From Duganella sp. BJB480 (lineage in GTDB: Bacteria; Pseudomonadota; Gammaproteobacteria; Burkholderiales; Burkholderiaceae_D): a stretch of DNA of 64,000 nt. Both the position numbers and the translations under genes were made by a program. Below the pieces are notes generated by a model. That model made no database searches, had not been told where the DNA came from, and saw only the letters and a list, made by a program, of their open reading frames with translations. The DNA lies in NCBI GenBank assembly GCA_003416985.1, contig QVIN01000004.1:1-64000 (forward strand). Reading direction: 5' to 3'. Below are positions 35,977 through 45,912 of the stretch, piece after piece. The first letter of the stretch is position 1, and every line of letters starts with the position of its first letter.

Positions 35977-37059
35977 TCAGCCTGCGCGCTGGGCCTTGCT
36001 GTAGCTGTGAACGGCTTCGACCATGGCGGCGACGTTCTCCGGCGGCGTGAACTGCGAGATGCCGTGGCCCAGGTTGAACACATGGCCATTGCCGGCGGCT
36101 GGCGTGCCGTAGGCGTCCAGCACCTTGTGCACCTCGGCGCGGATCTGGTCCGGGCTGGCGAACAGGATGGCCGGGTCCAGGTTGCCCTGCAGGCCGACCT
36201 TGTGGCCGACCAGCTTGCGCGCCTGGGTCAGGTTGACGGTCCAGTCCAGGCCGACCGCGTCGGCGCCGATGTCGGCGATCTGCTCGATCCAGTGGCCGCC
36301 GCCCTTGGTGAAGACGATGGCCGGGATCTTGACGCCGTCCTTGTCGCGCTTGAGCAGGGACACCACCTGCTGCATGTATTTGAGCGAGAACTCCTGGTAG
36401 GCCCCGTCGGCCAGCGCGCCGCCCCACGAGTCGAACACCATCACCGCTTGGGCGCCGGCGTCGATCTGGGCGTTCAGGTACTCGGCCACGGCCTTGGCGT
36501 TGATGCTCAGGATGTGGTGCATCAAGTCCGGGCGGTTGTACAGCATCGTCTTGATGGTGTGGAACTCGCGCGAGCCCTGGCCTTCAACCATGTAGCAGGC
36601 CAGCGTCCACGGGCTGCCGGAGAAGCCGATCAGCGGCACGCGGCCGTTCAATTCGGTGCGGATCTGGGTGACGGCCTTGAACACATAGTCCAGCGAGCCC
36701 AGTTCCGGCGCGCGCAGCGCCATCACATCGGCCTCGGTCTTCAGCGGACGCTCGAATTTCGGGCCTTCGCCCTCGACGAAGTACAGGCCCAGGCCCATCG
36801 CATCCGGCACCGTCAGGATGTCCGAGAACAGGATGGCCGCGTCCAGCGGGAAGCGGTCCAGCGGCTGCAGGGTGACTTCGGTGGCGTAGTCGGGATTGGT
36901 GGCCAGGCCCATGAAGGAGCCGGCCTTGGCGCGCGTGGCGCGGTATTCCGGCAGATATCGCCCCGCCTGGCGCATCAGCCACACAGGCGTGTAGTCGGTC
37001 GGCTGGCGCAACAACGCGCGCAAGAAGGTGTCGTTCTGGAGCGGGGCAAATTGTGGCAT
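35977..37059 (-). CDS. hemE: Uroporphyrinogen decarboxylase
   Basis: Heme-pathway enzyme (360 aa) that removes four carboxyl groups from uroporphyrinogen III to give coproporphyrinogen III in the cytoplasm. The diagnostic N-terminal [16 protein letters not shown] carries the substrate-binding arginines. The second signature [19 protein letters not shown] and the C-terminal [16 protein letters not shown] are present. ATG 37057-37059 (MPQFAPL) is chosen; an in-frame TTG three codons earlier is less likely. A single gene, with the DnaA-box region downstream and a divergent S9 peptidase upstream. Confidence 0.97.
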   Translation of the reverse strand: MPQFAPLQNDTFLRALLRQPTDYTPVWLMRQAGRYLPEYRATRAKAGSFMGLATNPDYATEVTLQPLDRFPLDAAILFSDILTVPDAMGLGLYFVEGEGPKFERPLKTEADVMALRAPELGSLDYVFKAVTQIRTELNGRVPLIGFSGSPWTLACYMVEGQGSREFHTIKTMLYNRPDLMHHILSINAKAVAEYLNAQIDAGAQAVMVFDSWGGALADGAYQEFSLKYMQQVVSLLKRDKDGVKIPAIVFTKGGGHWIEQIADIGADAVGLDWTVNLTQARKLVGHKVGLQGNLDPAILFASPDQIRAEVHKVLDAYGTPAAGNGHVFNLGHGISQFTPPENVAAMVEAVHSYSKAQRAG

Positions 37060-37173
37060 GGAAGGCAATCGAAATCGGTCAAAGAGCTATTATCGCATCC
37101 TGCGCGGGTTTTTTTTGCTGGATGATCGTCCGTTCATTCACTATCATGCGTAGCACCCGACTTTGGAGACGCC

Positions 37174-39135
37174 ATGACATCCGCCCCACCCATTACCGCC
37201 CCTTACGGCGCCTGGCCATCGACCATCAGCGCCGCGCGCGTCGCCGCCGGCGCCACGCCCCTGTCCACGCTGATGCTGGGTGGCGCCGACGGCAGCGATA
37301 TCTTCTGGCTGGCCGGCCGCGCCGCCGAAGCGGGCCGCAACACCCTGCTGCGCCACCACGGCGTGACCACCGGCGAGCTGACGCCGGCCCCTTTCAATGT
37401 GCGCAGCCGCGTACACGAATACGGCGGCGGCGCCTACCAGGTGGACGGCGATACCATCTATTTTTCGCACTTTGCCGACAACCGCGTCTACAAACTTGAT
37501 CTGACCGACGACGGCGCCGCGCCGGTCGCGCTAACCGCCGCCGGCAAGCAGCGCTTCGCCGATTTCGTGGTGGACCGCGCGCGCGGGCGCCTGATCGGCG
37601 TGCGCGAGCTGCATGGAGATGACCCGCACGCGCAGCCAACCAACACTATCTGTGCGATCGACGCCGATGGCGGCGAGACCGTGCTGGCGCAGGGCGCCGA
37701 CTTCTACTCGTCGCCACGCCTGTCGCCGGACGGCCGCTCGCTGGCCTGGCTGAGCTGGGACCATCCGCGCATGCCGTGGCAGGGCACCACCCTGTGGCTG
37801 GCCGAGGTCCAGGACGATGGCACGCTGGCCGCGCCGCTGCGCATCGCCGGCGGCGACGAGGAATCGGTATGCCAGCCCGAATGGTCGCCGGACGGCCTGC
37901 TGCACTTCGTGTCCGACCGCAGCGGCTGGTGGAACCTGTACCGCCTGTGCCGGGGCCGCGACCGCACCGAGGGCCTGTGCCCGATGGACACCGAATTCGC
38001 GTCACCTCACTGGACCTTCGGGAACTCGATGTACGGCTTCCGCTCGGCCTCCGAGATCATCTGCACCTACATCGACAAGGGCGTGAGCCGCCTGGCGCGC
38101 CTGCTGCCGGGCAGCGGCAAGCTGGAAGCCATCGCCAACCCGTACGAGGAAATCCGCGAACTGCGCGTGGCCCCGGGCTACATCGCCATGCTGGCCGGCG
38201 GCCCAACCATCCCGCTGGAACTGGCGCGCATCGACTTCACCGAGGAGGGCGTGGAGATCCTGGCACAGTCGATCGAGGAGCTGCCGGACGAGGACCAGCT
38301 GTCCATCCCCGCCAGCATCAGCTACCCCAGCGCCAACGGCCGCACCGCGCACGCCTTCTTCTACCCGCCGCGCAACCGCGACGTGGCGGCGCCCGCAGGC
38401 AGCAAGCCGCCGGTGATCGTCATCAGCCACGGCGGCCCGACCGGCATGACCGTCAACACGCTGAACCTGAAGACCCAGTTCTGGACCAGCCGGGGCTTCG
38501 GCGTGCTCGATGTGAACTACGGCGGCAGCACCGGCTTCGGCCGCGCCTACCGCGACCTGCTCAAGGGCCAGTGGGGCATCGTCGATGTCGAGGACTGCGT
38601 GGCCGGCGCGCAGGCGCTGGTCGAACGCGGCCTGGCAGACGGCGAGCGCCTGATCATCCGTGGCGGCAGCGCCGGCGGCCTGACCACGCTGTGCGCGCTG
38701 ACCTTCCACAACGTGTTCAAGGTGGGCGCCAGCTACTACGGCGTGTCCGACCTCAAAGGGCTGGATCAGGACTCGCACAAGTTCGAATCGCACTACAACG
38801 AATACCTGATCGCGCCGCAGCCGCAGGCCGAGGCGCTGTACCAGGCCCGCTCGCCGATCAACCATACCGACAAGCTGGCGCGCCCGATGATCTTCTTCCA
38901 GGGCCTGGACGACAAGGTGGTGCCGCCGCAGCAGTCGGAGATGATGGTCGACGCGCTCAAGGCGCGCGGCGTGCCGGTGGCCTACGTGCCGCTGGAGGGC
39001 GAGGGCCACGGCTTCCGCAAGGGCGAGAACATCGTCCGCACGCTGGAGGCGGAGCTGTACTTCTACCAACGAATGTTTGGTTTGCACGACCCGGCCGCCA
39101 CGCCGCCGGTACACATCGATAACCTGAAAGACTGA
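37174..39135 (+). CDS. S9 family peptidase (prolyl oligopeptidase / acylaminoacyl peptidase type)
   Basis: A 653-aa serine peptidase. The N-terminal 390 or so residues form a beta-propeller with WD40/TolB-like strands (LSPDGRSLAWLSWDHPRMPW, EWSPDGLLHFVSDRSGWWNL). The C-terminal alpha/beta hydrolase has the catalytic triad S499 in RGGSAGGL, D580 in QGLDDKVVP and H612 in GEGHGF. No signal peptide is visible, so it is probably cytoplasmic and trims short peptides. The next gene, an SNF2 ATPase, starts 6 bp after its stop, so the two are co-transcribed. Confidence 0.93.
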   Translation: MTSAPPITAPYGAWPSTISAARVAAGATPLSTLMLGGADGSDIFWLAGRAAEAGRNTLLRHHGVTTGELTPAPFNVRSRVHEYGGGAYQVDGDTIYFSHFADNRVYKLDLTDDGAAPVALTAAGKQRFADFVVDRARGRLIGVRELHGDDPHAQPTNTICAIDADGGETVLAQGADFYSSPRLSPDGRSLAWLSWDHPRMPWQGTTLWLAEVQDDGTLAAPLRIAGGDEESVCQPEWSPDGLLHFVSDRSGWWNLYRLCRGRDRTEGLCPMDTEFASPHWTFGNSMYGFRSASEIICTYIDKGVSRLARLLPGSGKLEAIANPYEEIRELRVAPGYIAMLAGGPTIPLELARIDFTEEGVEILAQSIEELPDEDQLSIPASISYPSANGRTAHAFFYPPRNRDVAAPAGSKPPVIVISHGGPTGMTVNTLNLKTQFWTSRGFGVLDVNYGGSTGFGRAYRDLLKGQWGIVDVEDCVAGAQALVERGLADGERLIIRGGSAGGLTTLCALTFHNVFKVGASYYGVSDLKGLDQDSHKFESHYNEYLIAPQPQAEALYQARSPINHTDKLARPMIFFQGLDDKVVPPQQSEMMVDALKARGVPVAYVPLEGEGHGFRKGENIVRTLEAELYFYQRMFGLHDPAATPPVHIDNLKD

Positions 39136-39141
39136 CCCCGC

Positions 39142-42100
39142 ATGACCGACGCAAAGCTGCTCGCCGAATTTGACACGCTTGAGTTCAACGAAAAAATGAT
39201 ACTGGCGTTGCTCGCCCTGATCGGCGAGCCGGTGGGGCGCACCTCCATCCTCGATCACCTGAACCGCGCGCGCATCGAGGACAAGGACGGCAACGCCTAC
39301 AGCGTCGGCACGCTGGACGAGGCGATGCGCAAGCTGGAACGGCTGGCCTTCATCAGCGTGGTGACGGGACGCGGCTTCGTCTGCAACCCCAAGCTGCGCT
39401 GGCCGGCGATGCGCGCCTCCATCGGCACGCACGCGCTGGACGATTTGTGCAGCGCCTACGACGAGCTGGTGCCGATGCGCCAGACCTGGAACAGCGTCGA
39501 ACCGCGCAGCTACCGCGCCGGCATGGCGCGCCTGCGCATGGGCCTCCTGCGCGGCCAAGCGCCGCAGCAGATCCAGCCGATACTGGCCTTCTGCCTTGGC
39601 AGCTACGAGGCGGCGCAGCTGCACCCCATCGTCGACATCTTCGGCCGCCCGTTCGAGCCGGGCATGCTGGCGCGCGTGCATCCGCTGCTGCAGGACGACG
39701 TGCTGATGGTGCTGCTGCAAAACGCCCAGCATGAATTCCTCACCGTGCCGGTGATACGCGAATTCTGCGAGCAGCACATGCAGCGCCGCCTTTCAGTCAA
39801 GGACGACATCAGCCCCGAGCTGCGCATGGCATTGGCGGAAGACGCCATCCTGTGCGGCCGGCTGGACGACGCCAAGCGCTACCTGGAGCGCACAGCAGGC
39901 CCGCAGAGCCAATACCTGGCCAGCGCCGTGGTGCTGCTGCGCGGCGCCAGCGGCGCGGCCATCGTCGGCTTCGACACGGCGCTGAAAACGCTGCGGCGCG
40001 AGACCGCCAAACGCAAGCACCTGTTCACCGGCATGGGCGGCTACCTGTACCTGCTGTCGATGCTGCGCAGCGGCGATCCCAAACACCTGAAGGCGGCCGA
40101 GGCCTACCTCGAAATCGCCGTGCGCGCGCCGCAGAACCGCGACACCGCCGTGCACCAGCAGATCGACATGCTGCGCCAGATCCGCGCCGGCACCATGCCG
40201 CCCGCCGCCGTCTCCGCGCTGGCGTGGGAGACCGGCCTGCAGACGCAGATGTTCCAGTGCCTGCTGTATTTCTGGCTGTCGTTGCCGCAGCTGTCCGAGC
40301 GCAAGGCGCAGCTGCAGGAGCTGGCGCAGAACGCCGAACGCGCCGGCTACCTGTTCATCGCCGGGCAGGCCGCCTGCCTGCTGGGCCACCTGGGCGACGT
40401 CGAACAGCAGCGCCACGCGAACGCGCTGCGCTCACGCCTCGGCTACCCCGACCTGACCGTGTGGTTCGAGCGACAGGAAGCGTGGCAGCGGCAGTTGACG
40501 GCGCTGATCAACCTGCAGCAGCCCGCCGCCCCCGACGCCGCCGGCAGCACGCGCCTGGTGTGGATGCTGAACTACGATAACCGCCACGGCCTGACCGACG
40601 TCGCGCCGGTGGAGCAGAAGCGCGACGCGCGCGGCCTGTGGAGCAAGGGCCGCGCCGTGGGCCTGAAGCGCCTGCGCTTCGAGGCCGAGCAGTTCGACTT
40701 CCTCACGCCGCAGGACGTGCGCGCCTCCGAGGCGATCTCGGTGGCGCACCGCACCTACCAGTCCAGCGGCCTCGCTTACGAGATCGATCCGCAGCGCGCC
40801 GCCTCGGCGCTGATCGGCCACCCGCTGCTGTTCTGGGCCGACGCGCCCGACACGCGCGTGGAGATGCTGGCCGGCGAGCCCGAACTGCTGATCAAGAAAA
40901 GCCCCGGCAACCTGGAACTGCGGCTGCAACCGCCGATCCCGGACGACAGCTCCTCCGTCATCGTCACCAAGGAGACGCCGACCCGCCTGCGGGTGGTCAC
41001 CATCCTCGACGAGCACCGCCGCATCGCCGCCATCGTCGGCGATGGCCTGAGCGTGCCGGCCCACGCGGAGCAGCAGGTGCTGCATGCGATCAGCTCCATC
41101 TCGTCGCTGGTGACGGTGCAGTCGGAAATCGGCGGCGCCGCGCCGGACATGGAACAGGTGGAGGCCGACATGCGCCTGCACCTGCACCTGCTGCCCTACC
41201 AGCACGGCCTGAAGATGCAGGTGCTGGTGCGCCCGCTGGCCAATGGCGCGTATTACGCACCCGGCGCCGGCGCGGACAGCGTGATCGCCGACGTCAACGG
41301 CAAGCCGGTGCAGGCGCGCCGCAAGCTGATCGACGAACGCGACGCCGAGCGCGAACTGATCGCCAAGTGTCCGGTGCTGGAATCGGCAGAGCAGGAACAC
41401 GGCGAATGGCTGCTGGGCCAACCGGCGTTGTGCCTGCAGCTGCTGGTGGAACTGCAGGAGATGAACCCGGACAGCATCGTGCTGGCCTGGCCGGAAGGCG
41501 AGAGCTTCCGCGTGACGGCCAAGGTGGAGACCAAGCAGCTGCGCCTCGCCATCAAGAGCAACAAGGACTGGTTCGCGGCCAGCGGCGAACTGCAGATCGA
41601 CGAAGGCAAGGTCATGGACCTGAAGACGCTGCTGGAGCTGATGCAGAAGAGCCAGGGCCGCTTCGTGGAGCTGGGCGAGAACCGCTACCTGGCGCTGACC
41701 GAGGAGCTGCACCGCCGCCTGATGGAGGTGTCGGTGTACGGCGAGATCACCGGCGACGGCGTGCGCGTGCATCCGCTGGCGTCGTTCGCGCTGGAGGAGC
41801 TGGCCGACGACATCGGCGGTCTGAAATCGGACAAGCTGTGGAAGGAGCACCTGGCGCGCATGGAGGTGCAGGCGGCCTTCGTGCCGCAGCTGCCGAGCAC
41901 TCTGCAGGCGGAGCTGCGCGACTATCAGCTGGAGGGCTTCAACTGGCTGTCGCGCCTCGCCAGCTGGGGCGTGGGCGCCTGCCTGGCCGACGACATGGGC
42001 CTGGGCAAAACGCTGCAGGCGCTGGCGCTGATCCTGTCGCGCGCGCCGCAGGGCCCGACGCTTGTGGTGGCGCCGACCTCCGTCTGCATGAACTGGATCA

Positions 42101-43305
42101 GCGAGGCCGCGCGCTTCGCGCCGACGCTGAACGTGAAGCTGTTCGGCCCCGGCGACCGCGCCGAGACCATGTCCACGCTGCAGCCCTACGACCTGGTGGT
42201 GACCAGCTACGGCCTGCTGCAGCTGGAGTCCGCGCTGTTCGCCGGCGTGCAGTGGAACACCATCGTGCTCGATGAGGCACAGGCGATCAAGAACGGCGCC
42301 ACCAAGCGCTCGCAGGCCGTGATGGCGCTCAAGGGCGACTTCCGCATGATCGCCACCGGCACGCCGCTGGAGAACCACCTGGGCGAGTTGTGGAACCTGT
42401 TCCGCTTCATCAATCCAGGCCTGTTGGGCAGCATCGAGCAGTTCAACCTGCGCTTCGCCGCGCCGATCGAAAAGCCGCAGGACCATCGCGCCGAACTGGG
42501 CGCGCGCAACCGGCTGCGGCGTTTGATCCAGCCCTTCATGCTGCGCCGGACCAAGGCGCAGGTGCTGACCGAGCTGCCGTCGCGCACCGAGATCACGATG
42601 GAGGTGGACCTGTCGGCGGAAGAGACGGCGCTGTACGAATCGCTGCGCCGCGCCGCGCTGGAAAACCTGGCCGCGGTCGAAGGCCCGGCCGAGAAGAAGT
42701 CGATCCAGATCCTGGCCGAGATCATGCGGCTGCGGCGCGCCTGCTGCAATCCCAACCTGATCGCGCCGGAGCTGGGCCTGGCCAGCAGCAAGCTGGCGGC
42801 CTTCGCGCATCTGCTGGAAGGCCTGCTGGAGAACCGCCACAAGGTGCTGGTGTTCAGCCAGTTCGTCGACCACCTGTCGCTGATCCGCGCACACCTGGAC
42901 GCCAACAACATCAGCTACCAGTACCTGGACGGCTCGACCACCATGGCCGACCGCAAGAAGCGCGTGGACCTGTTCCAGGCCGGCGAGGGCGACGTGTTCC
43001 TCATCAGCCTGAAAGCGGGCGGCGTCGGCATCAACCTGACCGCCGCCGACTACGTGATCCACATGGACCCGTGGTGGAACCCGGCGGTGGAAGACCAGGC
43101 CTCGGACCGCGCGCACCGCATGGGCCAGCTGCGGCCGGTGACCATCTACCGGCTGGTGGCGCGCCACACCATCGAGGAGGGCATCGTCGAGCTGCACCAG
43201 CACAAGCGCGACCTGGCCGACAGCCTGCTCGAAGGCAGCGATGTCAGCGGACGCATGTCGGCCGGCGAAATGCTCAATATGCTGCAAGAGGGAATGCGAA
43301 AGTAG
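39142..43305 (+). CDS. SNF2-family DEAD/DEAH ATPase with winged-helix-like N-terminus
   Basis: A 1387-aa Swi2/Snf2 protein. The C-terminal third holds the ATPase: DYQLEGFNWL then DDMGLGKTLQA (from residue 950), LDEAQAIKN with DEAQ at 1044-1047, ATGTPLENHLGELWNLFRF, then the helicase-C lobe with VFSQFVDHLSLI, SLKAGGVGINLTAADYVIHM and DRAHRMGQ. About 900 residues precede it. The first 90 (LEFNEKMILALLALIGEPVG...) look like a winged helix, and the middle is mainly helical without a domain I recognise. Such proteins translocate on DNA and remodel complexes; the bacterial role is unclear. In operon with the S9 peptidase. Confidence 0.9.
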   Translation: MTDAKLLAEFDTLEFNEKMILALLALIGEPVGRTSILDHLNRARIEDKDGNAYSVGTLDEAMRKLERLAFISVVTGRGFVCNPKLRWPAMRASIGTHALDDLCSAYDELVPMRQTWNSVEPRSYRAGMARLRMGLLRGQAPQQIQPILAFCLGSYEAAQLHPIVDIFGRPFEPGMLARVHPLLQDDVLMVLLQNAQHEFLTVPVIREFCEQHMQRRLSVKDDISPELRMALAEDAILCGRLDDAKRYLERTAGPQSQYLASAVVLLRGASGAAIVGFDTALKTLRRETAKRKHLFTGMGGYLYLLSMLRSGDPKHLKAAEAYLEIAVRAPQNRDTAVHQQIDMLRQIRAGTMPPAAVSALAWETGLQTQMFQCLLYFWLSLPQLSERKAQLQELAQNAERAGYLFIAGQAACLLGHLGDVEQQRHANALRSRLGYPDLTVWFERQEAWQRQLTALINLQQPAAPDAAGSTRLVWMLNYDNRHGLTDVAPVEQKRDARGLWSKGRAVGLKRLRFEAEQFDFLTPQDVRASEAISVAHRTYQSSGLAYEIDPQRAASALIGHPLLFWADAPDTRVEMLAGEPELLIKKSPGNLELRLQPPIPDDSSSVIVTKETPTRLRVVTILDEHRRIAAIVGDGLSVPAHAEQQVLHAISSISSLVTVQSEIGGAAPDMEQVEADMRLHLHLLPYQHGLKMQVLVRPLANGAYYAPGAGADSVIADVNGKPVQARRKLIDERDAERELIAKCPVLESAEQEHGEWLLGQPALCLQLLVELQEMNPDSIVLAWPEGESFRVTAKVETKQLRLAIKSNKDWFAASGELQIDEGKVMDLKTLLELMQKSQGRFVELGENRYLALTEELHRRLMEVSVYGEITGDGVRVHPLASFALEELADDIGGLKSDKLWKEHLARMEVQAAFVPQLPSTLQAELRDYQLEGFNWLSRLASWGVGACLADDMGLGKTLQALALILSRAPQGPTLVVAPTSVCMNWISEAARFAPTLNVKLFGPGDRAETMSTLQPYDLVVTSYGLLQLESALFAGVQWNTIVLDEAQAIKNGATKRSQAVMALKGDFRMIATGTPLENHLGELWNLFRFINPGLLGSIEQFNLRFAAPIEKPQDHRAELGARNRLRRLIQPFMLRRTKAQVLTELPSRTEITMEVDLSAEETALYESLRRAALENLAAVEGPAEKKSIQILAEIMRLRRACCNPNLIAPELGLASSKLAAFAHLLEGLLENRHKVLVFSQFVDHLSLIRAHLDANNISYQYLDGSTTMADRKKRVDLFQAGEGDVFLISLKAGGVGINLTAADYVIHMDPWWNPAVEDQASDRAHRMGQLRPVTIYRLVARHTIEEGIVELHQHKRDLADSLLEGSDVSGRMSAGEMLNMLQEGMRK

Positions 43306-43408
43306 ACGTCCAGTTACAAACCGGGCGCTCTCAAACGGGCCGATTAGTGATAATCTCCATCGCTTCGGCCCGGCACGCCCGGCCACTTTTTCGACAAGGC
43401 TGTTCAAG

Positions 43409-45358
43409 ATGATCAAGACAAAAATCGCCCTGGCTGTATTGATGACGACGCTCGCCGTCGCACCAGCCGGCGCCACCACGCACCACAAGGCCACCCACAC
43501 TGCGGCCAAAAGCAAGAGCAGCGCCAAATCCACGCACGCCACGCACGCCAAGAGCGGCGGCAAGTCCGCCAAGGGCAGCAGCAAACACAGCACCAGCAAA
43601 GGCAAGGGCAAGACCAAGGCCGTCGCCGCCACCGCCGTGGCCGCCGCAGCAGTGGCGCCGTCGCTGAAGCCGTCCGGCACGCCGGAGCGCCGCCAGGACC
43701 GCTCCTTCGACGGCCAGAGCAGCCAGTTCCTGAACGCGCTGTGGCGCATCGATTCGGAAAGCGCAATCTACGCCGGCAAGTACGACACCGCCGCCACGCT
43801 GTCCATCCCCGACAAGGCCGGCCAAGCCAAGGAGCTGGCCTTCATCGACGAGTGGAAGCAGCGTTTCGGCGCCATCAACGCCAGCCAGCTGTCGGCCAAA
43901 CAGCGCACCGACCTGGCGCTGCTGATCAACAAGCTCGACAGCGACCGCTTCCGTCTGACCACCTTGAAGGAATATGAGTGGAATCCGGCCAGCTACAACG
44001 TGGCCGGCCCGATCGACTTGATCTTGAACACGGAATACGCGGCCCAGCCGCAGCGCCTGCGCACGCTGCTCAAGCGCATCGCCGGCATTCCTGCCTACTA
44101 CGAGGCGGCGCGCGCCAACATCGTCAACCCGACGCGCGAACACACCCGCCTGGCGATCGCCCAGGCGCCCGGCGTGCAGACCTTGCTGACCGAGGTGGAC
44201 AAGGCGGCGCAGGCGTCGATCCTGACGCCGGTGGAGAAGCAACTGTTCACCCAGCGCGTGAACGCGGCGCTGACGGCGGTGGACGGCTACGTCGCCTTCC
44301 TGACCGAGATGGACAAGCAGATGGACACCACAGGCCGCCGCACCTTCCGCCTGGGCAAAGACTTGTATGAGCAAAAGTTCGCCTTCGATATCCAGTCCGG
44401 CAGCACGGCCGAGCAGACCTACCAGAAGGCGCTGGCCGCGCGCGAGGAGTTGCTGGCCAATATGGAGCGCATCTCCGACGAACTGTGGGACAAGACCATG
44501 GGCGCCACCGCCAAGCCGGCCGACCGCTTTGCCAAGATCGGCATGGTGATCGACAAGCTGTCCGAGCGCCATGTGAAGCGCGAGGATTTCTTCGCCGAGA
44601 TCCGCCGCCAGGTGCCGGTGCTGCAGGACTGGGTGATCAGCCACAACCTGCTGACGCTGGATCCGAAGAAGCAGCTGGAAGTGCGCGCGACGCCTGCCTA
44701 CCAGGCCGGCGTGGCGGGCGCCAGCATCGATGCGCCGGGGCCGTATCGCCCGCAGGACCGCACCTACTACAACGTGACGCCGCTCGACGGCGCGACGCCT
44801 GAGGCGGCCGAGAGCAGCCTGCGCGAGTACAACTATTGGATACTGCAGATCCTCAACATCCACGAGGCGATACCGGGGCACTACGCGCAGCTGGTGTATG
44901 CGAACAAGTCGCCGTCGATCGTCAAATCCATCTTCGGCAACGGCGCGATGGTGGAGGGCTGGGCGGTGTATGGCGAGCGCATGATGCTGGAGTCCGGCTA
45001 CGGCGACAATGCGCCGGAGATGTGGCTGATGTATTCGAAGTGGAACCTGCGCAGCGTGACCAACACCATCCTCGACTACAGCGTGCACGTGCTGGGCATG
45101 ACCGAGGAGCAGGCCATCGATTTGCTGACGCGCCAGGCGTTCCAGACGCGCAGCGAGGCGGTGGAGAAGTGGCATCGGGTGCAGGTGTCGTCGGTGCAGC
45201 TGACCAGCTATTTCAGCGGCTACAGCGAGATCATGGAATTGCGCGAGCAGCGCAAGCAGCAGTTGGGCGCGAAGTTCAACCTGAAGGAATTCCACGAGCA
45301 ATTCCTGAGCTACGGCAGCGCGCCGGTGCGGGTGATCAAGGGCTTGATGACGCAGTAG
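43409..45358 (+). CDS. DUF885 family secreted peptidase-like protein
   Basis: A 649-aa protein of the DUF885 family (zincin-like, related to M2/M3-type folds). The start ATG 43409 opens a signal peptide (MIKTKIALAVLMTTLAVAPAGA). A 50-residue low-complexity linker rich in His, Lys, Ser and Thr follows (HHKATHTAAKSKSSAKSTHA...), then the catalytic region. The metal-binding motif HEAIPGHYAQL is near residue 488, followed by EGWAVYGERMMLESGY, which supplies the third ligand. The family is presumed peptidase. The lysine/histidine linker is unusual and may bind metal or cell wall. A hairpin follows 7 bp after the stop. Confidence 0.88.
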   Translation: MIKTKIALAVLMTTLAVAPAGATTHHKATHTAAKSKSSAKSTHATHAKSGGKSAKGSSKHSTSKGKGKTKAVAATAVAAAAVAPSLKPSGTPERRQDRSFDGQSSQFLNALWRIDSESAIYAGKYDTAATLSIPDKAGQAKELAFIDEWKQRFGAINASQLSAKQRTDLALLINKLDSDRFRLTTLKEYEWNPASYNVAGPIDLILNTEYAAQPQRLRTLLKRIAGIPAYYEAARANIVNPTREHTRLAIAQAPGVQTLLTEVDKAAQASILTPVEKQLFTQRVNAALTAVDGYVAFLTEMDKQMDTTGRRTFRLGKDLYEQKFAFDIQSGSTAEQTYQKALAAREELLANMERISDELWDKTMGATAKPADRFAKIGMVIDKLSERHVKREDFFAEIRRQVPVLQDWVISHNLLTLDPKKQLEVRATPAYQAGVAGASIDAPGPYRPQDRTYYNVTPLDGATPEAAESSLREYNYWILQILNIHEAIPGHYAQLVYANKSPSIVKSIFGNGAMVEGWAVYGERMMLESGYGDNAPEMWLMYSKWNLRSVTNTILDYSVHVLGMTEEQAIDLLTRQAFQTRSEAVEKWHRVQVSSVQLTSYFSGYSEIMELREQRKQQLGAKFNLKEFHEQFLSYGSAPVRVIKGLMTQ

Positions 45359-45365
45359 GATCACG

Positions 45366-45389
45366 GCCGTTTGCGTGCGCGCAAACGGC
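45366..45389 (+). terminator. Terminator-like hairpin after the DUF885 gene
   Basis: A perfect 10-bp stem GCCGTTTGCG/CGCAAACGGC with a TGCG loop lies just past the stop. No T run follows, so termination would be weak or Rho-assisted. Confidence 0.5.
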
Positions 45390-45466
45390 TCATCCATTGA
45401 TTCGATAGGGTGGGAGCTGGCCTGCGTTTTGGCTGGCTTCTGCTACTATTTAATCAGGGAGTGATG

Positions 45467-45910
45467 ATGGACATGCCTATCAAATTCGACACACTTGCTT
45501 ACGCAAAAAAACTCGAGGAAGCCGGGCTGCCTCAGCAGCAAGCCGAGGCTCAGTCGCTGGCCTTGCGCGACGCACTAGCCGAGTCCACTGTAACGCCCGG
45601 CGATCTGGTATTGCTGAAGACGGATGTTGTTGCCCGTATAGAGATGCTGCGCAGCGAAGTGCAAGCGCAGATCGAAAAGCTGCGTGGCGACCTGCAAGGG
45701 CAAATTGCAAAGCTGCGTGATGATCTGCAAGCGCAGATTGAAAAGCTGCGTGACGACCTGCAAGGGCAGATTGAAAAGCTGCGTGACGACCTGCAAGGGA
45801 GAATCGATGCTTTGAAAGCACATATGGATGCCAGATTCAACATACTATATGTCCTGACCGGGCTGTCCTTGCTGCTGCACGTAGTCACGCTGGTGAAACT
45901 GTTTTCCTGA
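45467..45910 (+). CDS. DUF1640-like coiled-coil protein with C-terminal membrane anchor
   Basis: A 147-aa protein. The N-terminal IKFDTLAYAKKLEEAGLPQQ and QAEAQSLALRDAL match the start of DUF1640/CCDC90-type proteins. A coiled coil follows, built from five 11-residue repeats of the form QxQIEKLRDDL (residues about 66-120). One C-terminal membrane helix follows (LYVLTGLSLLLHVVTLVKLF). Relatives often sit near phage or toxin genes, but the function is unknown. GGGAG lies before the ATG cluster at 45464-45473; I chose 45467. Its stop is 2 bp from the convergent tatC stop. Confidence 0.8.
   Translation: MDMPIKFDTLAYAKKLEEAGLPQQQAEAQSLALRDALAESTVTPGDLVLLKTDVVARIEMLRSEVQAQIEKLRGDLQGQIAKLRDDLQAQIEKLRDDLQGQIEKLRDDLQGRIDALKAHMDARFNILYVLTGLSLLLHVVTLVKLFS
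45662..45826 (+). repeat. Five tandem 33-bp coding repeats
   Basis: Units start at 45662, 45695, 45728, 45761 and 45794. The third and fourth are almost identical at the DNA level; the fifth has drifted. Each encodes one 11-residue coiled-coil turn, so copy-number change keeps the frame and lengthens the stalk. Confidence 0.92.
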
Positions 45911-45912
45911 GA

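Noticed and set aside
40432..43749. Open frame of 1105 codons on the minus strand
   Set aside because: Lies antisense to the SNF2 gene and runs into the DUF885 gene. No recognisable domain; composition is that of a GC-rich shadow.
37174..45358. Anti-phage defence island around the SNF2 ATPase
   Set aside because: Neighbours are ordinary peptidases. There is no nuclease, methylase, Argonaute, CBASS or BREX component and no sign of transfer, so I kept it only as a weak hypothesis.
45662..45826. Regular repeats as a CRISPR array
   Set aside because: Units are contiguous with no spacers, vary in sequence and encode an in-frame coiled coil.
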